Source of the DNA: Daucus carota subsp. sativus | Lineage: Eukaryota > Streptophyta > Magnoliopsida > Apiales > Apiaceae | Length of the DNA stretch: 64,000 bases | Direction: 5' to 3' | Assembly: GCF_001625215.2 (NCBI RefSeq) | Contig: NC_030386.2 | Location: forward strand, 35,777,296 to 35,841,295 | Shown: positions 34,767 to 45,629 of the stretch, one piece after another | Position numbering within the stretch: the stretch's first letter is position 1 | Layout of the letters: every line of letters starts with the position of its first letter | Made by a program: the position numbers and the translations under genes | The notes under the pieces: model-generated | Told to the model about the DNA's origin: nothing | The model's input: only the letters and a program-made list of their open reading frames with translations | Databases searched by the model: none

Positions 34767-35530
34767 ATGTTTGGAACAATCAGCGGTGAAGTAGAGGTGA
34801 ATGCACCAGCAAGCGTAGTATGGGAAGTGTATAGTTCTCTTCAGCTAGCTGCTATTGTGGAAAAAGGACTTACTGATGTTGTCGAAAAGATTGAGGTTGT
34901 GGAAGGTGATGGTTCTGTTGGCACCGTTCTCAAACTCCTTTTTCGACCAGGTATATTCATTTATATACGCCGTTGATTCAATGAGTTTATGGCAAATTTG
35001 GAAATTTTCATTTGAAATTCTGGATTTGATCAAATGACAGGTTTGGATTGTTAAAAAAAGTTGGATTTAAATTTTAATTGAAATTCAGGACATACATATG
35101 TCCGTATAAAGCTGAGAATTTAAAATAAAATACATGTTCTCAAACGCAATCTTATAAAATTTTACTATAGAATGGTTTATTTTAGCGCAGAAAAATTTAA
35201 ACGTTAGTCAAGACTCACCAAGGCCTTCATATATTTGATGCAGGTGTAGCTGCATTTCCTTACTACAAGGAAAAGTTCATGATGATTGACCACGAGAAGA
35301 GAGTGAAAGACGTTATGGTTGTAGAAGGAGGTTATCTTGACGTGGGGTTTGAGCGTTATCTTATTCGGTTAGAGATTATAGACAAGGATGAAAAAAGCTG
35401 CATTACAAAGTCCACAATTGAGTATGACATTAAGGAAGATTATGCTGCTAATGCCTCATTAGTGTCAATTGATCCTCTCATGGTTGTTATGAACCTTGCG
35501 GCCATTCACATTCTGGCCAAAACAAACTGA
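34767..35530 (+). CDS. Bet v 1/PR-10 family protein 4 (norcoclaurine synthase-like)
   Basis: Exons 34767-34950 and 35244-35530, phase-1 intron, 156 aa. I chose the ATG at 34767 because it gives the MFGT start shared by genes 5-7; an in-frame upstream ATG at 34716 would add 17 unrelated residues. The Gly-rich loop is EGDGSVGT. Y69, E71 and K83 are kept; residue 102 is Ile in place of Asp141. The C-terminus is HILAKTN. The complete frame and splice sites suggest a working gene. Confidence 0.93.
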
Positions 35531-36209
35531 ATTGGGGGCTTACTTTATGCATTCAAAATCTTCAAGTTCTTCCCAGAGGCTTCCCTTTGTTGTAATTTGG
35601 TTGGCTGGTTCTAAAAGATTGTTGTTATCAAATTTTCTCATCTTTCAAAATAATCGAAAAATGACAAAAACACCACCATTTTCACTTCTTTTTTTTTTTT
35701 TTTTGAATTCACCACCATTTTCACTTATATATACAAAAGTATCAATTTTCAAATTAATGGCCGAAAGGCCCGAAACTACCTTCATATTACCTCTTTTGAC
35801 TTTGAAGAATGGGTAACCCAATATATTCAGAATTGATGTCCATAACTTGGGATAAATGATGTAAACAGTATGTAAACAGTGTTGTTGATCGATGTTGTTG
35901 ATCGATGATCAAGTGTAATGTTGTATACAATAAAAATTTTAGGATATGAAAAAACAAAATTTCAAAAAGAGTACCCATTCCAAGAATGGGTATCACGGAC
36001 TCACGGTTATCCGATTTTAAAATACCTATTAATATCACATACAATAATTATTTCAAGCCGGATACTCATTCCAAGAATATATATAAGAAAGGTGTTTTTG
36101 GCGGAATTCTTGTCAAGAAAAATAAAAAACGGTATTTTTGAGGTACGCCCTTGAGAATTTGTTGACTGCACAGCTCCATTGCTGGTGCGGTGTATACCAG
36201 CAACCATGA
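35531..36209. other. Spacer after Bet v 1 gene 4
   Basis: 3' UTR and AT-rich DNA. The open frames here look random. No exon is seen. Confidence 0.5.
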
Positions 36210-36360
36210 CACTAGAACTCCACCAGCTTAATTATCTTGCATAGAAAAATAAACCTTCAACACTTTGTGATTTTAGAAGAATTGGTCATTAGTCATTTAA
36301 TATGGTATTAGAGCTTAGACTCGCGGGAGACTCGAGTTCGACTCCAATCTTTTTAAATAT
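36210..36360. mobile_element. Fossil LTR-retrotransposon fragment (probable Ty1/copia type)
   Basis: The text GGTATTAGAGC resembles the initiator-Met tRNA primer site (TGGTATCAGAGC) that follows a plant LTR, and the preceding AGAATTGGTCA resembles 38360-38385. Old, broken and reduced to a short piece. It may belong with 38200-38400, split by later insertions (inference). Confidence 0.45.
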
Positions 36361-36526
36361 ATTTAAAATTTTATAATACTATCTTTTTAATTTTAACTAA
36401 ATATTTAGAGAATTGGAGATATTTCTAAGAAAATATATCATCTTTGTACACAGTAAACATATTTATTTATTTATTTTAACATAAAAACCCGCACTCGTGC
36501 AGGATACAAGTCCCTCTTCAACCAGC

Positions 36527-37030
36527 TTAACCAAAATATAAAGACCATATCTGTCGAGTCACTAATATCACATCAACAATAATCATATTAAAATAATATT
36601 TTACTCCTAGTAGGGCCGCGTCCTTCTGAGATGCTAACTTTGCGAGGGCGTCAGCATCCCCGTTGAATTCTTTAAGTACTTTGTTCACTTGCACCTCTTC
36701 AAACTGATCTAACAATCCTTGGACACATCTGAGATATATGTCTGTTTTGGGTCCATTTGCTTGGTATCCGCCTTTTATATTCTCGACCACCAGCATAGAG
36801 TCGACTTTGATGATAAGCTTCTTTACTTTCATCTCAAGGGCTAGTCTCAACCCCCCGATCAGGGCCTTGTACTCTGCATCATTGTTAGAGAGTTGAAAGA
36901 TAAAATGAATTGCATTCAAGAGTCTATGCCCTTCCGGGCTTACCAGCACTATTCCGACTCCTGCTCGTTTACGGCCCCCGTCTGTGTGTAATATCGACCA
37001 GAGCTCGGGTACGTTCTCCTTAGAGTACGT
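36527..37030 (-). mobile_element. Fossil Ty3/gypsy pol fragment (RNase H region)
   Basis: On the minus strand a translated stretch resembles the RNase H-like domain of plant Ty3/gypsy polyproteins (NNDAEYKALIGGLRLALE, DADALAKLAS). Only this part of pol is seen; no gag, integrase or paired LTRs lie nearby. It is an old, incomplete relic with at least a few breaks. Confidence 0.8.
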
Positions 37031-37143
37031 CTACCATCTTCGCTCAATTGATAAGACCGATGGTCATAAAGTACTGGAGTTTCTGATTCTGGAATATTGG
37101 ACCTATAGCCTGTAATCTCTGTCAAAATAGAAAGTTAACTATA

Positions 37144-37354
37144 TTAAAAATTCGGTCTTTCTAATGTGTGCTCAAGGGCACACAATAAACACCAACTTTC
37201 ATAAAAATGGCTTCATTTGATTGGTGGAATTAATGTGAATGCAGGGGGACCATTAACATTTATTATCCATCCACCAATCAAAAGTTAATATTTTTATGGG
37301 AGTTAGGAATTATTGTGTGCCCATGGACACACCATAGAAAATTCGTTAAAAATT
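37144..37354. mobile_element. MULE-type MITE, GTGTGCCCATGG family, copy 2
   Basis: The body 37153-37345 is 193 bp, the same length as copy 1. A perfect 9-bp duplication TTAAAAATT flanks it (37144-37152 and 37346-37354). The ends are CGGTCTTTCTAATGTGTGCTC and, inverted, CGAATTTTCTATGGTGTGTC. The centre has AATGCAGGGGGACCA. Confidence 0.92.
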
Positions 37355-37742
37355 TTATGTAAATGACCGGCCTACCAAAAAGAAGACAGACAACTTGTAC
37401 ATTTTCAGCAAAGATGTACTTACATATTTGTTACAACTTATAACATACAGAACGATGCAGCTGTATTGCAGTATATAACATTTTTTTTTTGAAAAGCGGA
37501 GAAATTTCATTAAAATAGCGAATGTCCAAGGGTTTCTTTACAAAAAGGGGCCTAACACGTAAGCCAGTAAGCAGTCAAGACTGTCAAAAGAAAAGAAACC
37601 TAAAGACATAAACCCTGAAAAGCTTACCGACAGAGTATAAACCAAATAAAACAAAGCCACAGACACTTTTTTTTGTGAACAGTAACCAGTACTATATCTT
37701 GCCAATTGCAAAATATGACTACACATTTTGGCATTCAAAGAA

Positions 37743-37984
37743 TACTACCTACATCCCAAATTAGATGAGTTAGTCGATTTTGGGCACGTAACTTTAAGTC
37801 TATTGACGGTATACTTCCAAAATGTATTTTTTTTGTTTTTTCTTTTGTAAATAAAAATTTCATATTTAAACTTTTATTTGCAAAAATAAAATTTTAAAAA
37901 TAAGTCATGTAGCTATGCGATCAATTGACCTTAAATTGTGTGTCCAAAGTCAACGAGGTTATCTAATTTGAGATGGAGGGAGTA
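37743..37984. mobile_element. Stowaway-like MITE
   Basis: The body 37745-37982 has left end CTACCTACATCCCAAATTAG and right end, inverted, CTCCCTCCATCTCAAATTAG, with TA on both sides. Confidence 0.8.
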
Positions 37985-38199
37985 ATTGTCCAAAATACAA
38001 TAATAATAGAGTTGTTCACTTTGCATTATCGTATTTAACCGTGAATTAAACCAACGGAGAATACATATCCAATATCTCTCACTTAAAAGGAGAGTTTGGT
38101 AGGGTGAGACATGGACAAACCTTGTGCAAATGATAAAGTCTACTGAGATTAAAGGTATCAATGGCCAAAAGAAAAACAAAGTCTATTTCAGAAAAGGAT

Positions 38200-38400
38200 G
38201 TTCGACTCCCTGTGACCCCCAATATTCTCAGAATTTATTAAGGACACGAAGGCAATGTTATGCCCCAAAAGATGGACGCCCGTGATCTACTCGACCCATA
38301 AATGGGCTTTCGAGTCAGGGGGAATGTTAGAATATGATCCTGGTAAACCCTCCTCCTAACATGAGGTTTTAGGAGAATTGGTCACTTAACAAACCACATT
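38200..38400 (+). mobile_element. Fossil LTR-retrotransposon 3' fragment
   Basis: A purine-rich tract AGGGGGAATG followed by TGTTAGAATATGATCC looks like a polypurine tract and the start of a 3' LTR. Old and incomplete, with no coding part seen. The text AGGAGAATTGGTCAC echoes 36265-36290. Confidence 0.5.
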
Positions 38401-38500
38401 TCTTATAGTAATACAAACGAATCTTGTCCAGACCTGTTGTTGATATTCCCAGCTTTTCGCTTCTTGTCCTTTGTTATTCACAATGTCTCATGTCTCCCCA

Positions 38501-38507
38501 TATATAA
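38501..38507 (+). promoter_or_regulatory. TATA box candidate, Bet v 1 gene 5
   Basis: TATATAA lies 55 bp before the ATG, in a block (CACAATGTCTCATGTCTCCC) also found ahead of gene 6. Confidence 0.6.
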
Positions 38508-38561
38508 CATAGTTCGTTCAGCGTGAGAAAACATATCTCAAGTAGTGTAACAGAAGCAAAG

Positions 38562-39251
38562 ATGTTTGGAACACTTAGCGGAGAATTAGAGGTGAATGCA
38601 CCAGCGAACGCGGTGTGGGAAGTGTATGGTTCTCTTCAGCTAGGTTCCGTCGTCGAAAAAGGCTTCACAGATGTCATTGAAAGAATTGAGGTTGTAGAGG
38701 GTGATGGTTCTGTTGGTACCGTTCTTAATCTCGTTTTCAAACCAGGTATTTCTGCTTTCACTCTAGCTATCTGTGAAATATATTTATTATTTGGAAAATT
38801 ACAAAAATACCCATGTTTTCAAAATTATTTGCAAAAATATAACCGAAGTTGCAAATGCGGTTGCAACGCCTTGTTTTTCTGGTAAAAGGGTTGCAGATGA
38901 AGTTGCACCGTGTTTTTGAAATAATTTCTGCAACTTGGCTATTTTTGAAAAAAGTTATCTTCAGGTGTGGTTCCATTTCCGTCCTACAAGGAGAAGTTCA
39001 TCACGGTTGACAACGCGAAAAGGGTGAAGGAAACTTTAGTTGTAGAAGGAGGCTATCTTGAAATGGGATTTGATCGCTACTTTGTTCGCCTGGAGATTAT
39101 TGAGAAAGACGAAAAAAGCTGCATAACAAGAGCCACGGTTGAGTATGAACTCAATGAAGAGTCTGCTGCCAATGCTTCTCTGGCTTCCATCGACGCTCTC
39201 ATGGCTATCATGAACATTGCCAACACTCACATTCTCGCCACAACCAACTGA
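38562..39251 (+). CDS. Bet v 1/PR-10 family protein 5 (norcoclaurine synthase-like)
   Basis: Exons 38562-38745 and 38965-39251, phase-1 intron, 156 aa. The start MFGTLSGELEVNAP is chosen to match genes 4, 6 and 7; the longer frame from 38523 is upstream sequence. Gly-rich loop EGDGSVGT, Y69, E71 and K83 are present; Val102 replaces the catalytic Asp. It is close to genes 6 and 7 (EGGYLEMGFDRYF). Its short intron is largely filled by a MULE-like MITE that also occurs at 51561. The 100 bp upstream resembles that of gene 6, so regulation may be shared. Confidence 0.94.
38793..38958. mobile_element. MULE-like MITE (GGTTGCA family) in the intron of Bet v 1 gene 5
   Basis: About 166 bp sharing CTTGTTTTTCTGGTA, GGTTGCARATGAAGTTGCA and the inverted AAAAATA-rich ends with the copy at 51561-51727. 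The target duplication is not clear here. The right end abuts the 3' splice site. Confidence 0.65.
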
Positions 39252-39659
39252 ATGCTTGTTGCATTGTATTGTAACTTTCTTCACTTCTCTGCAAGATGAT
39301 TAGTATCAAATTGTTTCATGTTTCAAGCTTTCTGTCGACCTTGCTTCTGTCGAGGCGTTTGGCTCATAATTAATAAGTCCGAATATCACTGCCGTTTTGT
39401 GATACCAGACAGTAAACATAAACAAATTACTCCAAAACATAATTAACTACTCTAACACGAGCCTGATTCTCGTGGCAGTGAAAACAAATAAGTAGATTGC
39501 AATGATTTATTGTCGTGTATGAAAAAAGAATCCTACAACCAGCTTGCCGTCTGCACCTTCCTTAACAGTAACATAAACGAATCTCGTGTAGGCCATTTCC
39601 TGATATTCCAAGCAATCGCTCCTTGTCCTCCGTTATTTACAATGTCTCGTGTTTCCCCA
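39252..39659. other. Spacer between Bet v 1 genes 5 and 6
   Basis: 3' UTR of gene 5 and promoter of gene 6. The stretch from about 39570 to the TATA box parallels 38410-38507. No other gene is seen. Confidence 0.55.
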
Positions 39660-39666
39660 TATAAAT
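39660..39666 (+). promoter_or_regulatory. TATA box candidate, Bet v 1 gene 6
   Basis: TATAAAT lies about 90 bp before the ATG, after CAATGTCTCGTGTTTCCCC, which is shared with the gene 5 promoter. Confidence 0.55.
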
Positions 39667-39756
39667 TAGTGTGCGTAGGCTTAAACATATCGACACTCTG
39701 CATCTACAGAGTAGTAAACACATATCAAGTACTGTAGGTCTGTAACAGAAGCAAGG

Positions 39757-40538
39757 ATGTTCGGAACACTAAGCGGTGAATTGGAGGTGAATGCACCAGC
39801 AAGCGCGCTATGGGAAGTGTACGGTTCTCTTCAGCTAGCTGCTATTGTTGAGAAAGGCTTCACTGATGTTCTTGAAAAGATCGAGGTCGTGGAGGGCGAT
39901 GGCTCCGTTGGCACCGTTCTTGACATCGTCTATCGACCAGGTACATATATTCTTCTACTCCATATCCACCTATTTCAAAAGAATCAAGGCCTTAATATTA
40001 AAGGGGCATTTGGATCGTGAGTGTGAATCGTGAATAGGAACGAAGGATATGGAATGGGTATCTCATGGAGAGTGTAATGAATGATTTACCTTCCAAGTAA
40101 GATTGGGATTCCCATTCCGTGTCATAAAATTGTCAATCCAAACACCAATACGTGGGATTGTGATTCTGATTCTCATTAACCGGACTTATTAACCATGAAA
40201 TAGACGCCTCCTAAGTTGTTCTTTGTAAATAAATCTAAATTTTGATTGCAGGTGTGGCTCCATTTCCGTCCTACAAGGAAAAATTCATCACCATTGACAA
40301 CGAGAAACGGATAAAAGAGACACTAGCAGTAGAAGGAGGGTATCTGGAAATGGGATTCGACCGGTTCTTTGTTCGGCTGGAGATCATCGAGAAAGACGAG
40401 AAAAGCAGCATCACAAGAGCCACAATTGAGTATGAACTCAAGGAAGAGTCTGCTGCAAATGTTTCAATGGTTTCAATCGATGCTCTGATGGGTATCATGA
40501 GCATTGCTAACGCTCACATTCTTGCCAAAACCAACTAA
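39757..40538 (+). CDS. Bet v 1/PR-10 family protein 6 (norcoclaurine synthase-like)
   Basis: Exons 39757-39940 and 40252-40538, phase-1 intron, 156 aa. Features in order: MFGTLSGELEVNAPAS, Gly-rich loop EGDGSVGT, SYKEKF with Y69 and E71, DNEKRIKE with K83, EGGYLEMGFDRFF with Val102 in place of Asp, C-terminus AHILAKTN. Two substitutions set it off from gene 5 (FF for YF; SSIT for SCIT, so a conserved Cys is lost). Its intron holds a possible small MITE. Intact and probably expressed. Confidence 0.94.
40002..40147. mobile_element. Possible MITE in the intron of Bet v 1 gene 6
   Basis: The ends GGGCATTTGGATCG and, inverted, GGTGTTTGGATTG look like terminal repeats. The target duplication is not clear. 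Confidence 0.4.
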
Positions 40539-40925
40539 ATGGGGATCCTTGCATTTTGTTGTAACTTTCTTAGCTGGTCTGAAAGATGATCAGTATCAAA
40601 ATTTCTCATGTTTCAAGCTTCTGTCAAGCTAGCTCTTATCTTTCAGAAAAGAAAATAAAAATGCTACTGTCAAAGAGTTTTAATTTCATACTCCAGATTA
40701 AATTATTCCTTCTTCCAGATCTTCTGGTTCATCAAGTGGTCATATTAAACACATTATTGAAAACAATTTTAAACACAAACAATATATAATTATACTGCAA
40801 TCAATAAATAATAAAAAGTCCTAAAACTAATAATGCACCAGCTACTAGTCGTCTGCCCTTGTAATGCATACCAATCTTGAGTAGACTTTTCTTCAACATG
40901 TTACAAAGTCAACTGTTCCCTCATG
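40539..40925. other. Spacer between Bet v 1 genes 6 and 7
   Basis: 3' UTR and promoter DNA; no other gene seen. Confidence 0.5.
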
Positions 40926-40932
40926 TATAAAA
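40926..40932 (+). promoter_or_regulatory. TATA box candidate, Bet v 1 gene 7
   Basis: TATAAAA lies about 50 bp upstream of the ATG. AAAGTCAACTG just before it contains GTCAAC, close to a W-box core (TTGAC on the other strand), a common element of PR-10 promoters. Confidence 0.55.
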
Positions 40933-40981
40933 TATGGTGTAGTATCTACACAAGTAGTGCAACGCTTTAGCAGAAGCAGAG

Positions 40982-41537
40982 ATGTTTGGAACGGTGAGTG
41001 GAGAAGTAGAGGTGAATGCACCGGCAAGCGTAGTATGGGAAGTGTATGGTTCTCTTAAGCTAGCTGCTGTCATTGAGAAAGGCTTCACCGATGTTCTTCA
41101 AAAAATCGAGGTCGTCGAAGGCGATGGCTCTGTCGGCACCATTCTTAATCTTGTTTTCCAACCAGGTATACAGGGTTGTTCATGCTTTGATTGTTTTCGT
41201 ACATGAAACTTGAAATGAGAACTGCAGAAATCTGAGACTTGTTGTTTTAGGTGTGGCTCCATTTGCATCCTACAAGGAGAAGTTTACGATGATCGACAAC
41301 GAGAAAAGGATAAAAGACAGCATCGTCATAGAAGGAGGTTATCTGGAAATGGGATTCGACCGGTATTTCCTCCGGGCGGAGATTATAGAGAAAGATGAGA
41401 AGAGCTGCATCACAAAAGCCACAATTGAGTACGAACTGAGGGAAGAGTATGCTGCAAATGCTTCATTAGTTTCAATAGATGGTCCAATGGCTATGATGAA
41501 CATTGTCAAAACTCACATTCTTTCCACAACCAACTAA
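40982..41537 (+). CDS. Bet v 1/PR-10 family protein 7 (norcoclaurine synthase-like)
   Basis: Exons 40982-41165 and 41251-41537, 156 aa. The intron is only 85 bp, the shortest in the array and free of transposons, and may be near the ancestral form. Gly-rich loop EGDGSVGT, Y69, E71 and K83 are kept. Residue 102 is Leu, and the next positions read LRAEI where the others have VRLEI, so the pocket differs slightly. It is the last gene of the array and is convergent with the MCC1-like gene, with about 360 bp between the two stop codons. Confidence 0.94.
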
Positions 41538-41894
41538 ATGGCTATTGCATTCTGTTGTAACTCTTGCAACTGCTCGATCAGTATCAAAATATCTAATATT
41601 TCCACTACGCTTCTTATGGTTTATATGTAAATATGACAAGTTAAGAAACAGAAGAATTAAACTATAATGATAAAGATAATAAGACTATGCACAAAATCTT
41701 GGACTTTAGGAGGAGAAGAAGAAGAAGAAGAAGAAAGCAAAGAATTGTACATAGATTTAATGAGCACAGAGAGAAGGCGCCATTAAAAGGCATACAGGAG
41801 ATATAAACTTCGATAAAAAAAGAAAAGGAACCAGCAGACCAAGTAAAAGATACAAATCGAACCTTTATACAACAAGATCATGATAATTAAAAAA
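41538..41894. other. Convergent 3' spacer
   Basis: 3' UTRs of Bet v 1 gene 7 (+) and the MCC1-like gene (-). It holds a GAA microsatellite at about 41714-41737. Nothing else is seen. Confidence 0.6.
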
Positions 41895-44800
41895 TTAGGC
41901 AAACTGACACCCAGTAGCGTTTGTTGTCAGTATTCTTTTGTTCTGTGTCATTGGAATAAGGCGGCTGCTGCTTTCTTTACATTTCATCCACCTGGAGACC
42001 TCATCCTCTTTTTTCCACCATATTCGGGATGCTGCTGATCTGAAACCACTCCTTATATAAGCCACCAAAAGGGTGGCAAACTCTCTGCAGAACACAAAAG
42101 TGACCAGATGTCTTAAGTTCATCTAAGTTTCAAACCATTCGATGTTGAACAAAAACATATGCATCAGATGAGAAGACAAAAGTGACCAGATGTCTTTAGT
42201 TTATCTAAGTTTCAAACCGTTGATGTTGAGTTTAAATTGCATATTCAAACTCATCATACCTATCAAGATGCCTTTGCCTACATTTTGGCATAAAAGCATG
42301 TTAACTAAATACTGTTTGATTGAGGTTAAGTTAAGGTATGTGGTTCTCAATTCTCATTGTTTTTCTTTGTGCATACCTTGAAAAGAATATAATTTAACCT
42401 AAAATATATTTCCAAAAAATAAAATAAAATAATTATTATAATACTGAACTGCGTACTTTAAAAGATAAAATGACTTAATTATACACTACTTGCTGATGGG
42501 AACAAGGGTTTGGACACCGGGGCTGTGGGACTAACCCCAATAACAATAATCACACAGAGAAGAAGTAATAGAACTCAACATAATTTAACAACGAATCCCT
42601 ATGTATAATAACCTTCATCACTCATATATATAGTTTCAAAGATTTAAGTTTCCTTTTTCTAATCTAAAACATAGTAATTATCTACTATAAAAAATCGACT
42701 ATTCTAGAATCGTCTATGTCTTGGGCTTTCAAACCTTTAATATTGTTGAACCCTAGACTCTACAGAACCTCCTGTATCTGACATGGGGAAAGTTCAGGGT
42801 GGGCAGAGGCATACCGTGGACACTGAGTAGCTACACCCCTATGTAGAATGGTACTTGGCATATAATATCAACGATAACTTGACACAAGCTATAAATTGGA
42901 GGTGAAATTAGCTACCCAAGTTTTAACCTAGAATAAGGAAGTGGCATGAGGTCCACAAGGCACTAGTCCTAAGATAGCATCCAATGTTCTGTAACTTTAG
43001 CACACATCGGAAAATCTCTAGAAGTTCTATGGAGTACACAAAAACATTGGAGTATTGGAGTATGAGTCTTAATTTTTTAGTTTAATCATAAATAATATTT
43101 TTGATTATCCAAATTTATATATAATCTATCATTTACAAGTTGTCTTGCACATAATTGTCTATTAATCGTTAATATATTTCAACTTTAACAAGTATTAAGA
43201 TTATTGTTCTGCTTATTAGTTATATTGCATAACATAGAGTCCTGTAATTTATAAAAGTTATTATTCTACCTTTAGATTATAATGTTTATGTTGTAGAACA
43301 TAATGTGCAGGTTATCAAATGTTTACAAATATTATTGAGCAAAAAAAATTAAAATTTAGATGAATAGATTACATTTTACCCAACTTTGTACTCCAATATT
43401 TTGTGTACTCCATAGAACTTAACTCTCTCTCTCTATATATATATCAAAGAAATGGCAATTGTCACTCTGCTCCAGCTCCATACAATGGACCTTACTAAAC
43501 AAAGAAAAGCACTAAAGTTCTAATGTGAACAAATAAAAATATCACCACATTCAATTATTTGTCTTTCAACATATTGCATTCATATATGCCAGTGATCTAA
43601 GAATTGTGGCATTTTTTCAGGTAAGACTGTACAAATAGATATTAATAAGGAGGAACACTTACAAAAGTGAGCAAGGAGATCGACCACCATTTACATAGTA
43701 GATGAACAAGTATGAGTCGTAATGCTGCCCATTGATGAAATAAAAGGCATGTAACCTCCGCACACACTGAAAGGACATTTTATTGTACAAGTGGATTGCA
43801 GAGTTATTGTAGGAAATGACGTGCAGGTAAACTGCCTGGCAAGTCGGGATATTTGAAGCATATCTGATGACCTCTCGAATCAGCGAAGTAGCTGAAAGTC
43901 ATGGCACACCACTTAATGTAATTCTTCTAAGAACAGAAACCATGCAACAATAAAAAATGGACTAAAGAAAAGACGGAAACCTATGCCATGATTTCTGTAG
44001 GAATCCACCACCCCAAGTGTCAATATATAAACTAGTGTTTCGTCTGCTCGTGGTGATTCAAATCTAAGCAAATCTTCTACCTGCAAGAAAAATATTACGG
44101 AAAGCTAAGATGAACAAAGCTAGCAATTAAAATGTATTACAGCCATAGAATATAAACCATGTATTACAAAAAACCACTATATCCTTCAATGATGTGGATC
44201 TGCTGCAACTTAAAAATCAAAAAACCCTTTTCTACCTGTCAATTAGTTGTAGAGAGTAAACTTTAATATGTTTAACTTGAAACTGGATTTACACACGCAT
44301 GCAAACAATATAAGAGAAGATTAAGAGCTAAATTATATCTGTGAATCGCGCAATCCTGAATAATTAGAATACATAAAGATAATTCAGAAAACAATAAAAT
44401 GCACATAAAGGATTCATTATGAAAGTATCAAAACCTGACCTAAAAGTTTAAAACTTCATAACTAGGAAAGTAGTAACAAAAAGAATGCAGGACAGATTGC
44501 AAAAAATATGGATGCATTAAGCAAAAACAATAAAAGACCAAGCTCGGGTGGAAGAACCGCAGAACACCCACTATCTGATGAGGAACAGGAAAGAAAATAA
44601 AAGTTCTATTTTCCCATTCCTAATCAATTTTGTTAAGAAGCATGGTTTAGAATTCATAATTTCTGTCAATGCAAAATAAATACTATATCAAGTTCATTGG
44701 ATATTATACCAGAGAAGGCAACAAACTCACCTCACTTTCTCGTGCCATAACAATTCTTGCGGTGACAAATCCAATAAGTTCATCACTCTTACCATTACGC

Positions 44801-45074
44801 CGATTTCGGTCAACGGCTCCCCACGACACTATATCACGACCATGAACGACATTGAGAAAGAACTCAGACTCATACCTACAACAAATACAATTGTTTCTGT
44901 TAAAGAGCTACACACATTATTTTAGTGCTGCTTTATGTCATAAAATAGCATGTTTATTTCACCTGACCTTATAGGAAATAACTCGGCATGTATTTTCTCA
45001 ATAGCCTCTAAATCAGTTGGCCTTATTGGTCTGTAAAATATGCTTGGACGATGTGATCGTCGGTGGTCAAACAT
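41895..45074 (-). CDS. MCC1: MCC1/NAA60-type N-alpha-acetyltransferase, five coding exons
   Basis: Coding exons on the minus strand: 45074-44968, 44875-44731, 44080-43981, 43891-43663 and 42084-41895; GT-AG with matching phases, 256 aa. It closely follows Arabidopsis MCC1 (At3g02980): FYRPIRPTDLEAIEKIH, YESEFFLNVVHGRDIVSWGA, then the GNAT core YILTLGVVDSYRNHGIA (acetyl-CoA-binding R-N-x-G-I-A turn) and VYLHVISYNNSAIHLY, then CVRRLHAFYFINGQHYDS. MCC1 influences meiotic crossovers in Arabidopsis and belongs to the NAA60 class, which acetylates N-termini of membrane proteins. The C-terminal tail (LVAYIRSGFRSAASRIWW) is hydrophobic/amphipathic, as in the membrane-bound class. It starts at the MFDHRRSH Met, as in relatives. 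Confidence 0.93.
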
Positions 45075-45324
45075 TGACGACTCTGGTATCAGTCCGCGAA
45101 AAAATATCTGTTGTTTTTGAAAATTCAAATAACTTATCCCCCATATATCACCAAATAGCGACAACGGCCATTATATAATAACTGGAACCTCGTAACAATA
45201 TCTTGGCTTCCATGAACCCTGCTGATTGCCAACTACACATAGTAAAACAAGAACCAGTTAGGTGAGCTGATGTAGAACTTCAACTACGCAAAACAATTAG
45301 AGGCAAGATTGTATAAACGCAATG

Positions 45325-45629
45325 TACTCCCTCCTTTCCATTTTTATAGTCTTGTTTGTCAAAATAAAATTTCCCATAATATTTGTCCTCTTCTTTGTTC
45401 AGGGCAACTTTATACTATTTTCAGCATTGACTATAATTAACTCACACAACTTTCAAAACTTTTTAAGCAGATAATTATGAAATCCTAATAGAATGGATGA
45501 AAACTTGGTTATATTAATGTGTAATTAATGCAATTTAGTGATGACAACAATGATAAGACAGCATATTTAATATTTCTTAATATGTATAAAATTTGGAAAG
45601 AAGACTATTAAAATGGGAAGGAGGGAGTA
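45325..45629. mobile_element. Stowaway MITE
   Basis: The body 45327-45627 (301 bp) has ends CTCCCTCCTTTCCATTTTTA and, inverted, CTCCCTCCTTCCCATTTTAA, with TA on both sides. Confidence 0.92.

Noticed and set aside
36300-36350. tRNA-like text with GAGTTCGACTCC
   Set aside because: It lacks a full cloverleaf and is better explained as the primer-site region of an LTR fossil.
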